DNA of 64,000 bases from Mesorhizobium denitrificans (GTDB lineage: Bacteria > Pseudomonadota > Alphaproteobacteria > Rhizobiales > Rhizobiaceae). Of the stretch, positions 16,176 through 24,803 are shown piece by piece. The notes under the pieces are model-generated. The model was not told the DNA's origin. It searched no databases and was given only the letters and a program-made list of their open reading frames with translations. The stretch's first letter is position 1. Every line of letters starts with the position of its first letter. Location of the stretch: assembly GCF_003403035.1 (NCBI RefSeq), contig NZ_QURN01000003.1:1-64000 (forward strand), read 5' to 3'. The position numbers were made by a program, and so were the translations under genes.

Positions 16176-16201
16176 TGCGGCAGCAGTTGCCCGCTGCCGC
16201 A
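16176..16201. terminator. Stem-loop between convergent genes
   Basis: TGCGGCAG (16176-16183) pairs with CTGCCGCA (16194-16201) just after the DUF2147 stop and just before the end of the convergent GST gene. There is no strong T-run on either side. Confidence 0.4.
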
Positions 16202-16207
16202 TAATCC

Positions 16208-16909
16208 TCAGGCGCGCGCCTTCTGTCCGAATAGAACCTTCTGCGCTTCTTTGTCGTCAGCGAGGTTGGCGCGGTATTCCTCTCCAACTGCCAGCGCCTT
16301 TTCTACGGCAGGCCGCGCCATAATTGCCTCGAACCAGCGTTTCAGGTGTGGGAAATCTTCGAGATCCTGCCCCTGATTTTTGTATGGTCGAACCCAGCCG
16401 ATCGCCGCCATATCCGCGATTGAATATTCTCCGCCGAGATATTCATTCTCCGCCAGGCGCTTGTTCATGACGCCGTAGAGGCGATTGACCTCGTTCGTGT
16501 AGCGCTTGATGCCATATTCGATTTTCTCCGGTGCGTATTGCCGGAAGTGGTGCGCCTGACCGGCCATCGGCCCAAGGCCACCCACCTGCCAGAAAAGCCA
16601 TTCCTCGACCGCTACGCGCTTGCGCTCGTCGGCGGGATAGAACTTGCCGAACTTCCGGCCAAGATATTGCAGGATCGCACCGGACTCGAAAACAGAGATC
16701 GGCTCACCGCCCGGCCCTTCCGGATCAACAATTGCCGGCATGCGATTGTTTGGCGAAATTTTCAGGAAGGCGGGCTCGAACTGCTCGCCCTTGCCGATGT
16801 TGACGTAGTTCACCTTGTAAGGAACACCTAGTTCCTCAAGCATGATTGTTATTTTCCAGCCATTCGGAGTTGGCCAGTAATAGAGTTCAATAGGTTTGCT
16901 TTGAGCCAT
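16208..16909 (-). CDS. Glutathione S-transferase, YfcG/nu-class type disulfide-bond oxidoreductase
   Basis: The 233 residues have an N-terminal thioredoxin-like domain (LYYWPTPNGWKITIMLEE, SPNNRMPAIVDP) and an all-helical C-terminal domain with GGLGPMAGQAHHF and YSIADMAAIGWV. The TPNGWK active-site region, with Thr/Asn rather than Cys or Ser, is typical of YfcG/YghU enzymes, which reduce disulfides with glutathione. ATG 16909 has AAGGAG 6 bases upstream. Confidence 0.85.
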   Translation of the reverse strand: MAQSKPIELYYWPTPNGWKITIMLEELGVPYKVNYVNIGKGEQFEPAFLKISPNNRMPAIVDPEGPGGEPISVFESGAILQYLGRKFGKFYPADERKRVAVEEWLFWQVGGLGPMAGQAHHFRQYAPEKIEYGIKRYTNEVNRLYGVMNKRLAENEYLGGEYSIADMAAIGWVRPYKNQGQDLEDFPHLKRWFEAIMARPAVEKALAVGEEYRANLADDKEAQKVLFGQKARA

Positions 16910-17075
16910 CACTTACTCCTTCGATTGGCTCCTAGGAGATATGCGCTTGCATTCCAAACGCAATCGCGAAGCACCGTAAAGACGCGTCAATAATTTTGAA
17001 CGTCCGATGAATGCTGCCATCAGAGGCAGTTCAGGCGCGGCAGGCGATAAGTGAAGCATCGAAGAGGAACTACCG

Positions 17076-17222
17076 ATGCTTGCTCGCCGATTTTCACTTG
17101 TCTGCCTTTTGACCGCTCTGTTCGGAATGGGTTTGGCCAGCATTGTGGCCCAGCATCACGAGAGCCGTCGATCCCAAGATTTTGCGACCTGCCCATTCGG
17201 GCGTGACGCAAGCTGCCGCTAG
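17076..17222 (+). CDS. Tiny secreted peptide ORF (48 residues)
   Basis: ATG 17076 is preceded by AGAGGA with 7 bases of spacing. The product begins with a credible signal sequence (MLARRFSLVCLLTALFGMG) and ends in a basic tail with a Cys pair (CPFGRDASC). Its TAG stop (17220-17222) overlaps the TAGGAG ribosome site of the next small ORF, suggesting translational coupling. Nothing homologous is recognised. Being so short, it could be a chance frame, but start signal, hydrophobic leader and coupling argue for a gene. Confidence 0.5.
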   Translation: MLARRFSLVCLLTALFGMGLASIVAQHHESRRSQDFATCPFGRDASCR

Positions 17223-17232
17223 GAGACGCGTG

Positions 17233-17415
17233 ATGCATACGCCACTCGCAATTACGAAAACGCTCTTTCGCTCAATGCTCGTTGTGCTGATGCTTGCCGC
17301 TCCTGTTCTGGCGGTTCCGGCATCGCAGTCATTCGGCGAAAACATCATCGAAGCTCCTGCCCCCAAAGCAAAAGGCATCGGCTTCGCGCTGCTCGTCATA
17401 TTGCAGCGGACATAA
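17233..17415 (+). CDS. Small secreted or membrane-anchored protein (60 residues)
   Basis: ATG 17233 follows AGGAGA by 7 bases. The product has a basic N-terminus, a hydrophobic core (MLVVLMLAAPVLAVPA) that reads as a signal peptide, and a short tail with a second hydrophobic stretch (GIGFALLVILQ). It starts 11 bases after the 48-residue ORF and ends 61 bases before amn. Function unknown. Confidence 0.5.
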   Translation: MHTPLAITKTLFRSMLVVLMLAAPVLAVPASQSFGENIIEAPAPKAKGIGFALLVILQRT

Positions 17416-17476
17416 TACGCTACAGATGTTCACAAGGCCCCCTCCCAAGGTGTGCGACGAACATTTATAGTGGGTC

Positions 17477-18979
17477 ATGGAAAAGCGAATCTATCCGGAA
17501 CCAATCGAAACGATCTCCAGCCCCGAGCCCTTTGCCCGGCAAAGCTTCATGGACCCCGCAGAAGCGGTTGCGACCCTGAGCAAGCTCTATCGGCGCAATA
17601 CGAAATTCCTGCGGGACTCATTCTCGAATTTAGCTAAGGGCGGCCCCACCGACCGCCGGTATCGCGCCTTTTATCCAGAGGTTGGCGTCCAGACCAATTC
17701 CTATGCGCGGATCGACTCGCGCCAGGCTTACGGCCATATGCCGACACCCGGTTATTTCGCAACGACGATCACGCGGCCAGATCTGTTCGAAACTTACCTG
17801 ATCGAGCAGCTTCGGTTGATCATTCGTAATCACGGTGTCCCGGTAACGGTCGGCGAATCCGAAACACCTATCCCCATCCACTTCGCATTCTACGAAGGGA
17901 AGCATGTGGATGGTTCGATTGCAGAGCGGCTGAACCGCCCCATTCGCGATCTGTTCGATGTCCCGGATCTCGACGGAACCGATGACCATATCGCCAACGG
18001 CACATTTGAAGTGATGCCCGGCGAGTCTCGCCCGCTTGCGCCGTTTACCGCGCAGCGCGTGGACTATTCACTGCATCGCCTTTCGCACTACACGGCCACG
18101 GAACCACATCACTTCCAGAACTTCGTTCTGTTTACGAACTACCAGTTCTATATCGACGAGTTCTGCGTCTATGCGCGCGATCTGATGGCGGATGGCGGTC
18201 ACGGCTACACCGAGTTTGTTGAACCCGGAAACCTGATTACCAAGGCTGGCGAGAATGCCCCGCATTCGGGCGCAACGCCGCCGCGTATGCCGCAAATGCC
18301 AACCTATCATTTGAAGAAGGAAGGCCACGGCGGCATCACGATGATCAATATCGGCGTCGGCCCCTCCAACGCCAAGACGATCACCGACCACGTTGCCGTG
18401 CTGCGGCCTCATGCGTGGCTGATGCTCGGCCATTGCGCCGGTCTGCGTAACACGCAGGCGCTTGGCGACTACGTTCTGGCACATGCCTATGTGCGTGAAG
18501 ACCACGTTCTGGACGACGATCTGCCGGTTTGGGTGCCGATCCCGCCGCTGGCCGAAGTTCAGGTCGCGTTGCAGGAGGCTGTCGCGGAAGTCACCGGCCT
18601 TTCGGGCTATGATCTCAAGCGCATCATGCGCACGGGTACGGTAGCGACCATCGACAACAGGAACTGGGAACTGCGCGACCAGCGCGGACCCGTACAGCGG
18701 CTGTCGCAGTCACGCGCCATTGCGCTCGATATGGAGTCCGCGACAATCGCAGCCAATGGCTTCCGCTTCCGCGTGCCGTATGGAACCTTGCTCTGTGTTT
18801 CCGACAAGCCTTTGCATGGCGAATTGAAACTGCCCGGCATGGCCAGCGAATTCTACAAGCGTCAGGTTTCCCAACATCTCAAGATCGGCATTCGCGCGCT
18901 GGAGAAGTTGGCCGAAATGCCTGCGGACAGACTGCATTCACGCAAGCTGCGGAGCTTTACGGAAACGGCGTTCCAGTAG
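17477..18979 (+). CDS. amn: AMP nucleosidase
   Basis: The enzyme splits AMP into adenine and ribose 5-phosphate, helping balance adenylate pools. The 500 residues match full-length AMP nucleosidases: an N-terminal regulatory domain (AFYPEVGVQTNSYARIDSR) and a C-terminal phosphorylase-like domain (INIGVGPSNAKTITDH, LMLGHCAGLRNTQALGDYV, LDMESATIAANGFRFRVPYG with the ME/ESAT nucleoside-binding pattern). Its last 23 bases overlap the convergent DUF922 gene. Confidence 0.95.
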   Translation: MEKRIYPEPIETISSPEPFARQSFMDPAEAVATLSKLYRRNTKFLRDSFSNLAKGGPTDRRYRAFYPEVGVQTNSYARIDSRQAYGHMPTPGYFATTITRPDLFETYLIEQLRLIIRNHGVPVTVGESETPIPIHFAFYEGKHVDGSIAERLNRPIRDLFDVPDLDGTDDHIANGTFEVMPGESRPLAPFTAQRVDYSLHRLSHYTATEPHHFQNFVLFTNYQFYIDEFCVYARDLMADGGHGYTEFVEPGNLITKAGENAPHSGATPPRMPQMPTYHLKKEGHGGITMINIGVGPSNAKTITDHVAVLRPHAWLMLGHCAGLRNTQALGDYVLAHAYVREDHVLDDDLPVWVPIPPLAEVQVALQEAVAEVTGLSGYDLKRIMRTGTVATIDNRNWELRDQRGPVQRLSQSRAIALDMESATIAANGFRFRVPYGTLLCVSDKPLHGELKLPGMASEFYKRQVSQHLKIGIRALEKLAEMPADRLHSRKLRSFTETAFQ

Positions 18980-19580
18980 TTGCAGGCGGCGGCGGGCGGT
19001 CGCCATTGACGAAAGTCAGAATAAGCTGGTGGAGATTGCCGCCTTCAGCGAGCTCAGCGCGATGGAAATCGCGGCTACGCGATCTGTAGGTCTGGCGTTC
19101 CTGCTCGATAATGTCGGAGACGACGCGCTTGACCTTTGCGCAAGTCTTGTCGTTTTCAACGCGAGCATTGGCGATGCGCTCCTGTGTGGTTTTCACCATT
19201 TCCTGAAGCATCTGACCGTGCTGATGTTCATGTTCGCGCACGCCTGTGATGAAGTCCTGCCACAACCTATCCAGCGGCGGCTTCAAATTTCCCGTAGCCT
19301 TGGGCAGCAGGTAAGTCGTCGTGAAAATCGGCTTGGCTGAAACAAGCCTGCAATCACCGCCCTCTTCGTCGAAAAGCCGCTTCCAGGTCAGGCTGTAATC
19401 GGTATTGGCTATAGCGCCCCGCGGCCCGTTCTCACCAATGGAAACATAGAGGTCATAGGCCGTGCCGCCCTTCACCGCGTAGGTTTTCTCGATGACCTTG
19501 CCGATGATGGTTTCATCGGCGTTGGCAACCGTGGCGATAAGACAAATGGTTAGCAGACCTGCGCCCAATCGAAACGTCAT
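18957..19580 (-). CDS. DUF922-family secreted putative Zn-dependent protease
   Basis: The 207-residue protein has a signal peptide (MTFRLGAGLLTICLIATVANA), a conserved GDCRLVSAKPIFTTTYLLP segment and HEHQHG at about residues 117-122, fitting the HExxH zinc motif of the DUF922/COG5661 predicted secreted proteases. The tail is proline-rich (DRPPPPATTGTPFP). It overlaps amn by 23 bases at the 3' end. A diverged paralogue lies at 33559. Protease activity is a prediction for the family only. Confidence 0.8.
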   Translation of the reverse strand: MTFRLGAGLLTICLIATVANADETIIGKVIEKTYAVKGGTAYDLYVSIGENGPRGAIANTDYSLTWKRLFDEEGGDCRLVSAKPIFTTTYLLPKATGNLKPPLDRLWQDFITGVREHEHQHGQMLQEMVKTTQERIANARVENDKTCAKVKRVVSDIIEQERQTYRSRSRDFHRAELAEGGNLHQLILTFVNGDRPPPPATTGTPFP

Positions 19581-19598
19581 AGCGCGCGGGTTAGCACG

Positions 19599-21908
19599 CT
19601 AAGCCGCTTTTGCCAAAACAGGCTCGTCCTTCACGGGGATGCGCACCGAGACGATTGTCCCTGCGCCTTCGGACGAGCGGATTTTCAGAGCGCCGCCGTG
19701 GAGTTCTGCAAGTGAGCGCGAGATTGCCAGCCCCAAGCCCGATCCGGTGTGGTTTTTCGAGAACTGGTTCTGCACCTGCTCGAATGGTCGGCCAAGCTTG
19801 CGCAGCGCAGATTTCGGAATGCCGCAGCCATTGTCTTCAATCGCGAGCAGAAGCGCGCGCGGTGTCCGACGAGCCTTTACGGAGATCTCGCCGCCCTCCC
19901 CGGTGAACTTCACCGCGTTCGACAGAAGATTGATTACGATCTGTTTCATGGCGCGCTTGTCGGCGCAGAAGGTCATCGCCTCCGCGATGTCGGTTTTAAC
20001 CGTGATCGACTTGGCGGCAGCCTGAATGGCAATGACGCGCACGGTCTCTTTAATGAGTGGGCACAGATCAATCTCTTCCGGCTCGATGGTGAATTGTCCC
20101 GCCTCGATCTTCGACATGTCGAGAATGTCGTTGATGACGCCGAGCAGATATTCACCGGAAAGCCTGATGTCGGTGGAGTATTCCACATAGCGCTCATTGC
20201 CGAGCGGCCCGAAATGCCCCGCGCTCATGATCTCGGAGAAACCGATGATCGCGTTGAGCGGAGTGCGCAACTCATGCGACATGTTGGCGAGGAATTCGGA
20301 CTTCGCGCGGCTCGCCGCCTCGGCGCGCTCCGTCTCGCGCATGCAGATGCGGTTCAGCTCTTCCAGTTGCTGCATGTGCTCGTTGGCGGATTTGCGCGCA
20401 ATGCTCAGATCGTGGATCGTCGCCATCTGGCGGCGTTCGCTCTCTGTCAGCTTCGTCTGCTGTTGCTTCAACTGCGTGATGTCTGCGCCGATCGAAACAA
20501 CGCCGCCATCCTCGGTTTTCAACTCGTTGACCTGTACCCAGCGTCCATCGGCAAGCTGCCGCTCATACGTGGCAGCGCCCTTGGCACCGTTTGCGTTCGC
20601 AAGACGACGCTCGGAGAGATATGCGCTGCGGCGGCCCTCGATCTTTGTGCGCGGCGTTCCCGGACGAACATCGTCCTCGGACAATCCATGATCGAGCTTG
20701 AATTTCTCGTTGCACATAACCAGGCAGTCCTGCGCGTCCCACAGAACGAAGGACTCCGAGATGCGCTCAACGGCGGTGTGCAGCCGCTCTTCTACCGCCT
20801 GCGAACGCATGGCGAGGTGGCGCTGTTCGGTCACATCAACCGCAATGCCGATGAGGTGCAATTCCGGAGCACCCGGCGAAACGACTTGCGCGCGGGCACG
20901 CATCCAGACCCAACGGCCATCGGCATGGCGCATACGGAAAACCTGATCGATCTGGTCCGTCTCGCCCGCCACGATTGCGTCAGCCTGACTGAATAGATCG
21001 GCGTCGTCAGGGTGGATGATTGCGTCAACATCGCCGAAGGAAAGCATCCCGTCACGCGGCTTATAGCCAAGCATGTCGTACATGGAGCGCGACCAATACA
21101 TGCGTCCCCGTGCCATATCCCAGTCCCACAGCCCGCAGCGGCCACGAACAAGCGCGAGGTCGATGCGCTGATGCGCTTCCACAAATATGCGATCTGCGGC
21201 CTGCGCGCGCGCAGCTTGGCTGAAATAGGCGTAGAGCATGATGATCATCACGCCTGCCGTCAGCACGAACAAGGTAATGTTCAGCGAAAGCTCGCGGTGC
21301 CAAGCGGCCAGAACACTGTCGCGCGGCGCCATGGCGATCACGGAGTATTTTCCGTCATTGGAGCGATGCGTTGCCGCCAGCCATGTCTCGCCATCGACAG
21401 CGACTTGCCGAACCCCGGCATGTTCGCCAAGCAGAAGCAGAGCATCTGCCCCCGACACGAGGCGGTTGAGTTCCATGCCAATCCAGCCGCCTGCGGTCTG
21501 GCTCACGGCGAGAATGCGATTATTGTGATCGAGAACTGCCAGAATGTGGTTCTGGCTGACGGTGGCATAGGCCGCCTCGTTGATTATTTGAAGGCGGCGT
21601 TCCTGGTCGGGTGCAGGCGTCAACGCCAGCGCGGTTGCCATTTGCGTGGACGTCTGAGCCAGCGTCGAGCTTGCGGTGCGCTCGATCTCATCGCGCAAAT
21701 CCATCAGCGCCATAAAGCGCGCGGTCGCGACTGCGCAGAGAAACACAAGTATCAGCGCGGGAATTGCACGCCGCAGCAGCGGCTCCGCTGTTATAAGGCG
21801 CTGATAGCCTGGCTGTTCATAGCCATGGATTTCCTCGATCCGCCTTATCTTCGGCCTGCGAGCAAAAAAGCTCCTGCCGGCCGCGCTCCACGCGTCCGCT
21901 ACCGCCAT
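19599..21908 (-). CDS. pleC: PAS-domain histidine kinase of the PleC/DivJ/PdhS group
   Basis: The 769 residues run: transmembrane segment near 50-68 (AIPALILVFLCAVATARF), periplasmic region, second segment near 225-245 (NITLFVLTAGVMIIMLYAY), two PAS domains (about 265-370 and 385-500), then HisKA with MSHELRTPLNAIIGFSEIM (phospho-acceptor His about 543) and HATPase_c. The FGPLGNERY stretch after the H-box is typical of the PleC/DivJ/PdhS kinases that control DivK phosphorylation and cell polarity. PleC is the best fit because of the two-TM, no-receiver layout, but DivJ-like paralogues are not excluded. ATG 21908 has GGGGAG 6 bases ahead. Confidence 0.75.
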   Translation of the reverse strand: MAVADAWSAAGRSFFARRPKIRRIEEIHGYEQPGYQRLITAEPLLRRAIPALILVFLCAVATARFMALMDLRDEIERTASSTLAQTSTQMATALALTPAPDQERRLQIINEAAYATVSQNHILAVLDHNNRILAVSQTAGGWIGMELNRLVSGADALLLLGEHAGVRQVAVDGETWLAATHRSNDGKYSVIAMAPRDSVLAAWHRELSLNITLFVLTAGVMIIMLYAYFSQAARAQAADRIFVEAHQRIDLALVRGRCGLWDWDMARGRMYWSRSMYDMLGYKPRDGMLSFGDVDAIIHPDDADLFSQADAIVAGETDQIDQVFRMRHADGRWVWMRARAQVVSPGAPELHLIGIAVDVTEQRHLAMRSQAVEERLHTAVERISESFVLWDAQDCLVMCNEKFKLDHGLSEDDVRPGTPRTKIEGRRSAYLSERRLANANGAKGAATYERQLADGRWVQVNELKTEDGGVVSIGADITQLKQQQTKLTESERRQMATIHDLSIARKSANEHMQQLEELNRICMRETERAEAASRAKSEFLANMSHELRTPLNAIIGFSEIMSAGHFGPLGNERYVEYSTDIRLSGEYLLGVINDILDMSKIEAGQFTIEPEEIDLCPLIKETVRVIAIQAAAKSITVKTDIAEAMTFCADKRAMKQIVINLLSNAVKFTGEGGEISVKARRTPRALLLAIEDNGCGIPKSALRKLGRPFEQVQNQFSKNHTGSGLGLAISRSLAELHGGALKIRSSEGAGTIVSVRIPVKDEPVLAKAA

Positions 21909-21976
21909 TGCTGGCTCCCCACCATTTTTTATCTTTGATTGATCCGGCAACAAGTTACGCCCGAATCATCCATAAA

Positions 21977-21992
21977 GAATCATTCGTGATTC
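21977..21992 (-). terminator. Small stem-loop after pepN
   Basis: GAATCA (21977-21982) and TGATTC (21987-21992) close a 4-base loop, and on the minus strand TTTAT follows. It lies 48 bases after the pepN stop. A 6-bp AT-rich stem is weak, so this is tentative. Confidence 0.35.
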
Positions 21993-22039
21993 GCGTTGTC
22001 CAGCCCGAGCGGCATCTTTTTTAAAAAATCGTAAAACGA

Positions 22040-24664
22040 TCAGGTCAGCGTGCGCTCCACAATGTCTCGCAGATCAGGCGAGAGTCCATTGCGCGACGCA
22101 ATGTCCATGAGCGCTTTTCGTGCCAGCGCTTGGCGCTTCGCATCGACGGAACGCCACGACCGGAAGTTGGTCGCCAGCTTCGCCGCAAGCTGCGGATTGC
22201 GCGGATCGACTTCCAGAACTGTCTCGGCAAGCAGTCTGTACCCATCCCCGCTTGCAGCATGGAAGGCCGTCTGGTTCGCACTTGCAAAAGTGAACACCAG
22301 CGCGCGCACACGATTGGGATTTGTGATCGCAAAATGTGGATGGCGCATAAGCGTGCGCACCGTTTCGATGGTCGCGAATCCCGGTGCCGTCGCCTGCACC
22401 TGAAACCATTTGTCCATCGCCAGCGGATCGTTTCCGAATTGGCGTTCATAGTTCGCCAGCGCATCGCGAGCTTCATCCGTATCGCCAAAGCGATGAACAA
22501 GGACGCTCAACGCGGCGAAACGGTCTGTCAAGTTGGTCGCCGCGCTTAAATGCGTGGCGGCGCGCTGCGGGCTATTTTCATGCTTTGAGAGATAATCGAG
22601 CAGCACATTGCGCAGCGCCCTCTTGCCGGCGCTGGCCGCATCGGGCCGGAACCGCGTACCGCCTTCTACCGCCTGATAAAGCGTTGCAAACGTCGCGGCG
22701 TTTTCATTTGCGATGGCGGCAAGCAGATCTTCGCGAGCGGCGAAAACCGCATCAGGATTGACCTTGTCGCCCAACTCGCGTGCAATGTCGGCGTCCGTTG
22801 GCAGCGACAACATCAAGGCGCGATAGGCTGGCTGCAGGCTCTCATCGGCAGCGATGTTGCCGAGCAGCGTCGTCACCGCCGTGACAGGCGCCTTCTTGCC
22901 GCGCGCAGCTGCTATTAGTCCCGAAAGCAAACTGTCGTTCAGCGCCTGCCAACGGCCGAAGCCGTCGCTGTCGTGCTGTGCGAGAAATTGACGATCTTCA
23001 GCGTTTGCATTGGACGTGATCGTTATCGGCGCCGAGAAGCCGCGATTGATCGAGAGAACCGGCTTTTGGTTCACGCCATTGAAGCGGAAAACCTGCCGAC
23101 GCCGCTTGAGATGAATGACGCCGTCCGAAACCGTTCCGCCATCGACGGATGTGAAATTCGCATCCTTGCCATCAGCGCCGACGAGGCCAAAGGCGAGCGG
23201 AATATGCAGCAGGCGTTTGCGCTGTTCAGACGGCGTAGGCGGCATGGATTGCTCAAGCTCCACGGAGAACGATCTGCGACGCGCATCGTAAGATGTTTTG
23301 ACGGCCACATGTGGCGTACCCGCCTGATGATACCACAGCGAAAACTGCGAAAGGTCGATCTGAGCCGCATCCTCAAAAACCCGAAGAAAATCCTCAATCG
23401 TCACCGCCTGCCCGTCATGGCGCTCAAAGTAGAGGTCCATAGCCGCGCGGAACTGAACCGGGCCAATCAACGTGCGCAACATTCGCACGATCTCCCCGCC
23501 CTTCTGGTAGACCGTCGCCGTGTAAAAATTGTTGATCTCACGGTAGCGGCGTGGCCGGACGGGATGCGCGAGCGGCCCCTGATCCTCAGGAAATTGCTGC
23601 GCTTTCAGCCCTTTCACATCAGCGATGCGGCGAACCGTGCGCTCGCGCTCGTCGGCGGAAAATTCGTGATCGCGGAAGACCGTAAGACCCTCCTTGAGGC
23701 AGAGTTGAAACCAGTCGCGACAGGTGATCCTGTTGCCTGTCCAGTTGTGGAAATATTCATGCGCGACAATCGCCTCGATATTCGCAAAATCGAAATCGGT
23801 AGCGGTTTCGCGGTCGGCCAGAATGTACTTATCGTTGAAGATGTTGAGGCCCTTGTTCTCCATCGCGCCGAAATTGAAATCAGAGACGGCGACGATGTTG
23901 AAAATGCCCAGATCGTATTCGCGCCCGAACACCTCCTCGTCCCAACGCATGGAGCGCTTGAGCGCGTCCATTGCATAGGCAGCGCGCTTTTCCTTGCCGT
24001 GCTCAACATAAATGCCGAGGTCTATTGTACGGCCCGACATGGTGACGAAGCTGTCGCTAACGCGCGCCAGATCGCCCGCAACCAGCGCAAACAGATAGGA
24101 TGGCTTGGGAAAAGGGTCATGCCAGACGGCGAAATGCCGAGCGCCGTCCAGATCGCCCCGCTCCACCGGGTCGCCGTTAGAAAGTAGCACCGGTGCCTGC
24201 GCCTTGAGAGCTTCAATCCGCACTGTATAGACGGACAATATGTCCGGCCGATCCAGAAAATAGGTGATGCGGCGAAAGCCTTCCGCCTCGCATTGCGTGC
24301 AATAAACGCCACTCGAACGATAGAGGCCCATCAACGTTTCGTTGGTCGCCGGTGCGATTGCAGTTTCAATTGTCAGCGTAAAACGTGTGGGAGGTTCGTG
24401 GATCACAAGCCGCTGGCTGCTTGCCTCATAGGCGGAGCGGGCAAGCTCCTCACCGTCGATCTGCAGCGAAATAAGCTCCAGCCCGTCACCATCGAGAACG
24501 AGCGGAACTGACGCATCGACGCCGTCGCGCCGCTCAATGGTTAGTTCGGCCACAACGATGGTCCGCTCATTGCCGAGCCTGAATGTCAGGCCGGTTCGCG
24601 GAATCAGATAATCGCTTGGCGCGTAATCTTCGAGCCGCACGATTTGGCCACTATCCGTTCGCAT
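22040..24664 (-). CDS. pepN: Aminopeptidase N (M1 family)
   Basis: The enzyme removes N-terminal residues from cytoplasmic peptides. The 874 residues match bacterial PepN. GAMENKGLNIF (near 265), the zinc motif HEYFHNWTGNR (near 300) and the third zinc ligand in KEGLTVFRDHEF are intact. The C-terminal helical domain is complete. It is divergent from the CoxL-type gene with 139 bases between. Confidence 0.96.
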   Translation of the reverse strand: MRTDSGQIVRLEDYAPSDYLIPRTGLTFRLGNERTIVVAELTIERRDGVDASVPLVLDGDGLELISLQIDGEELARSAYEASSQRLVIHEPPTRFTLTIETAIAPATNETLMGLYRSSGVYCTQCEAEGFRRITYFLDRPDILSVYTVRIEALKAQAPVLLSNGDPVERGDLDGARHFAVWHDPFPKPSYLFALVAGDLARVSDSFVTMSGRTIDLGIYVEHGKEKRAAYAMDALKRSMRWDEEVFGREYDLGIFNIVAVSDFNFGAMENKGLNIFNDKYILADRETATDFDFANIEAIVAHEYFHNWTGNRITCRDWFQLCLKEGLTVFRDHEFSADERERTVRRIADVKGLKAQQFPEDQGPLAHPVRPRRYREINNFYTATVYQKGGEIVRMLRTLIGPVQFRAAMDLYFERHDGQAVTIEDFLRVFEDAAQIDLSQFSLWYHQAGTPHVAVKTSYDARRRSFSVELEQSMPPTPSEQRKRLLHIPLAFGLVGADGKDANFTSVDGGTVSDGVIHLKRRRQVFRFNGVNQKPVLSINRGFSAPITITSNANAEDRQFLAQHDSDGFGRWQALNDSLLSGLIAAARGKKAPVTAVTTLLGNIAADESLQPAYRALMLSLPTDADIARELGDKVNPDAVFAAREDLLAAIANENAATFATLYQAVEGGTRFRPDAASAGKRALRNVLLDYLSKHENSPQRAATHLSAATNLTDRFAALSVLVHRFGDTDEARDALANYERQFGNDPLAMDKWFQVQATAPGFATIETVRTLMRHPHFAITNPNRVRALVFTFASANQTAFHAASGDGYRLLAETVLEVDPRNPQLAAKLATNFRSWRSVDAKRQALARKALMDIASRNGLSPDLRDIVERTLT

Positions 24665-24803
24665 TATACTCCAGTCTCCAACCGGGAACCTCCGGTTGGC
24701 CCAACAAAATCGAGACAGTGCCCTTTACACAAAACAATCGCTTGGCAAAACTGCGGCCAAGTCCTTCCCAAAATCGCCCGAGCCGCTGCAAAGGGTTAAT
24801 CGC

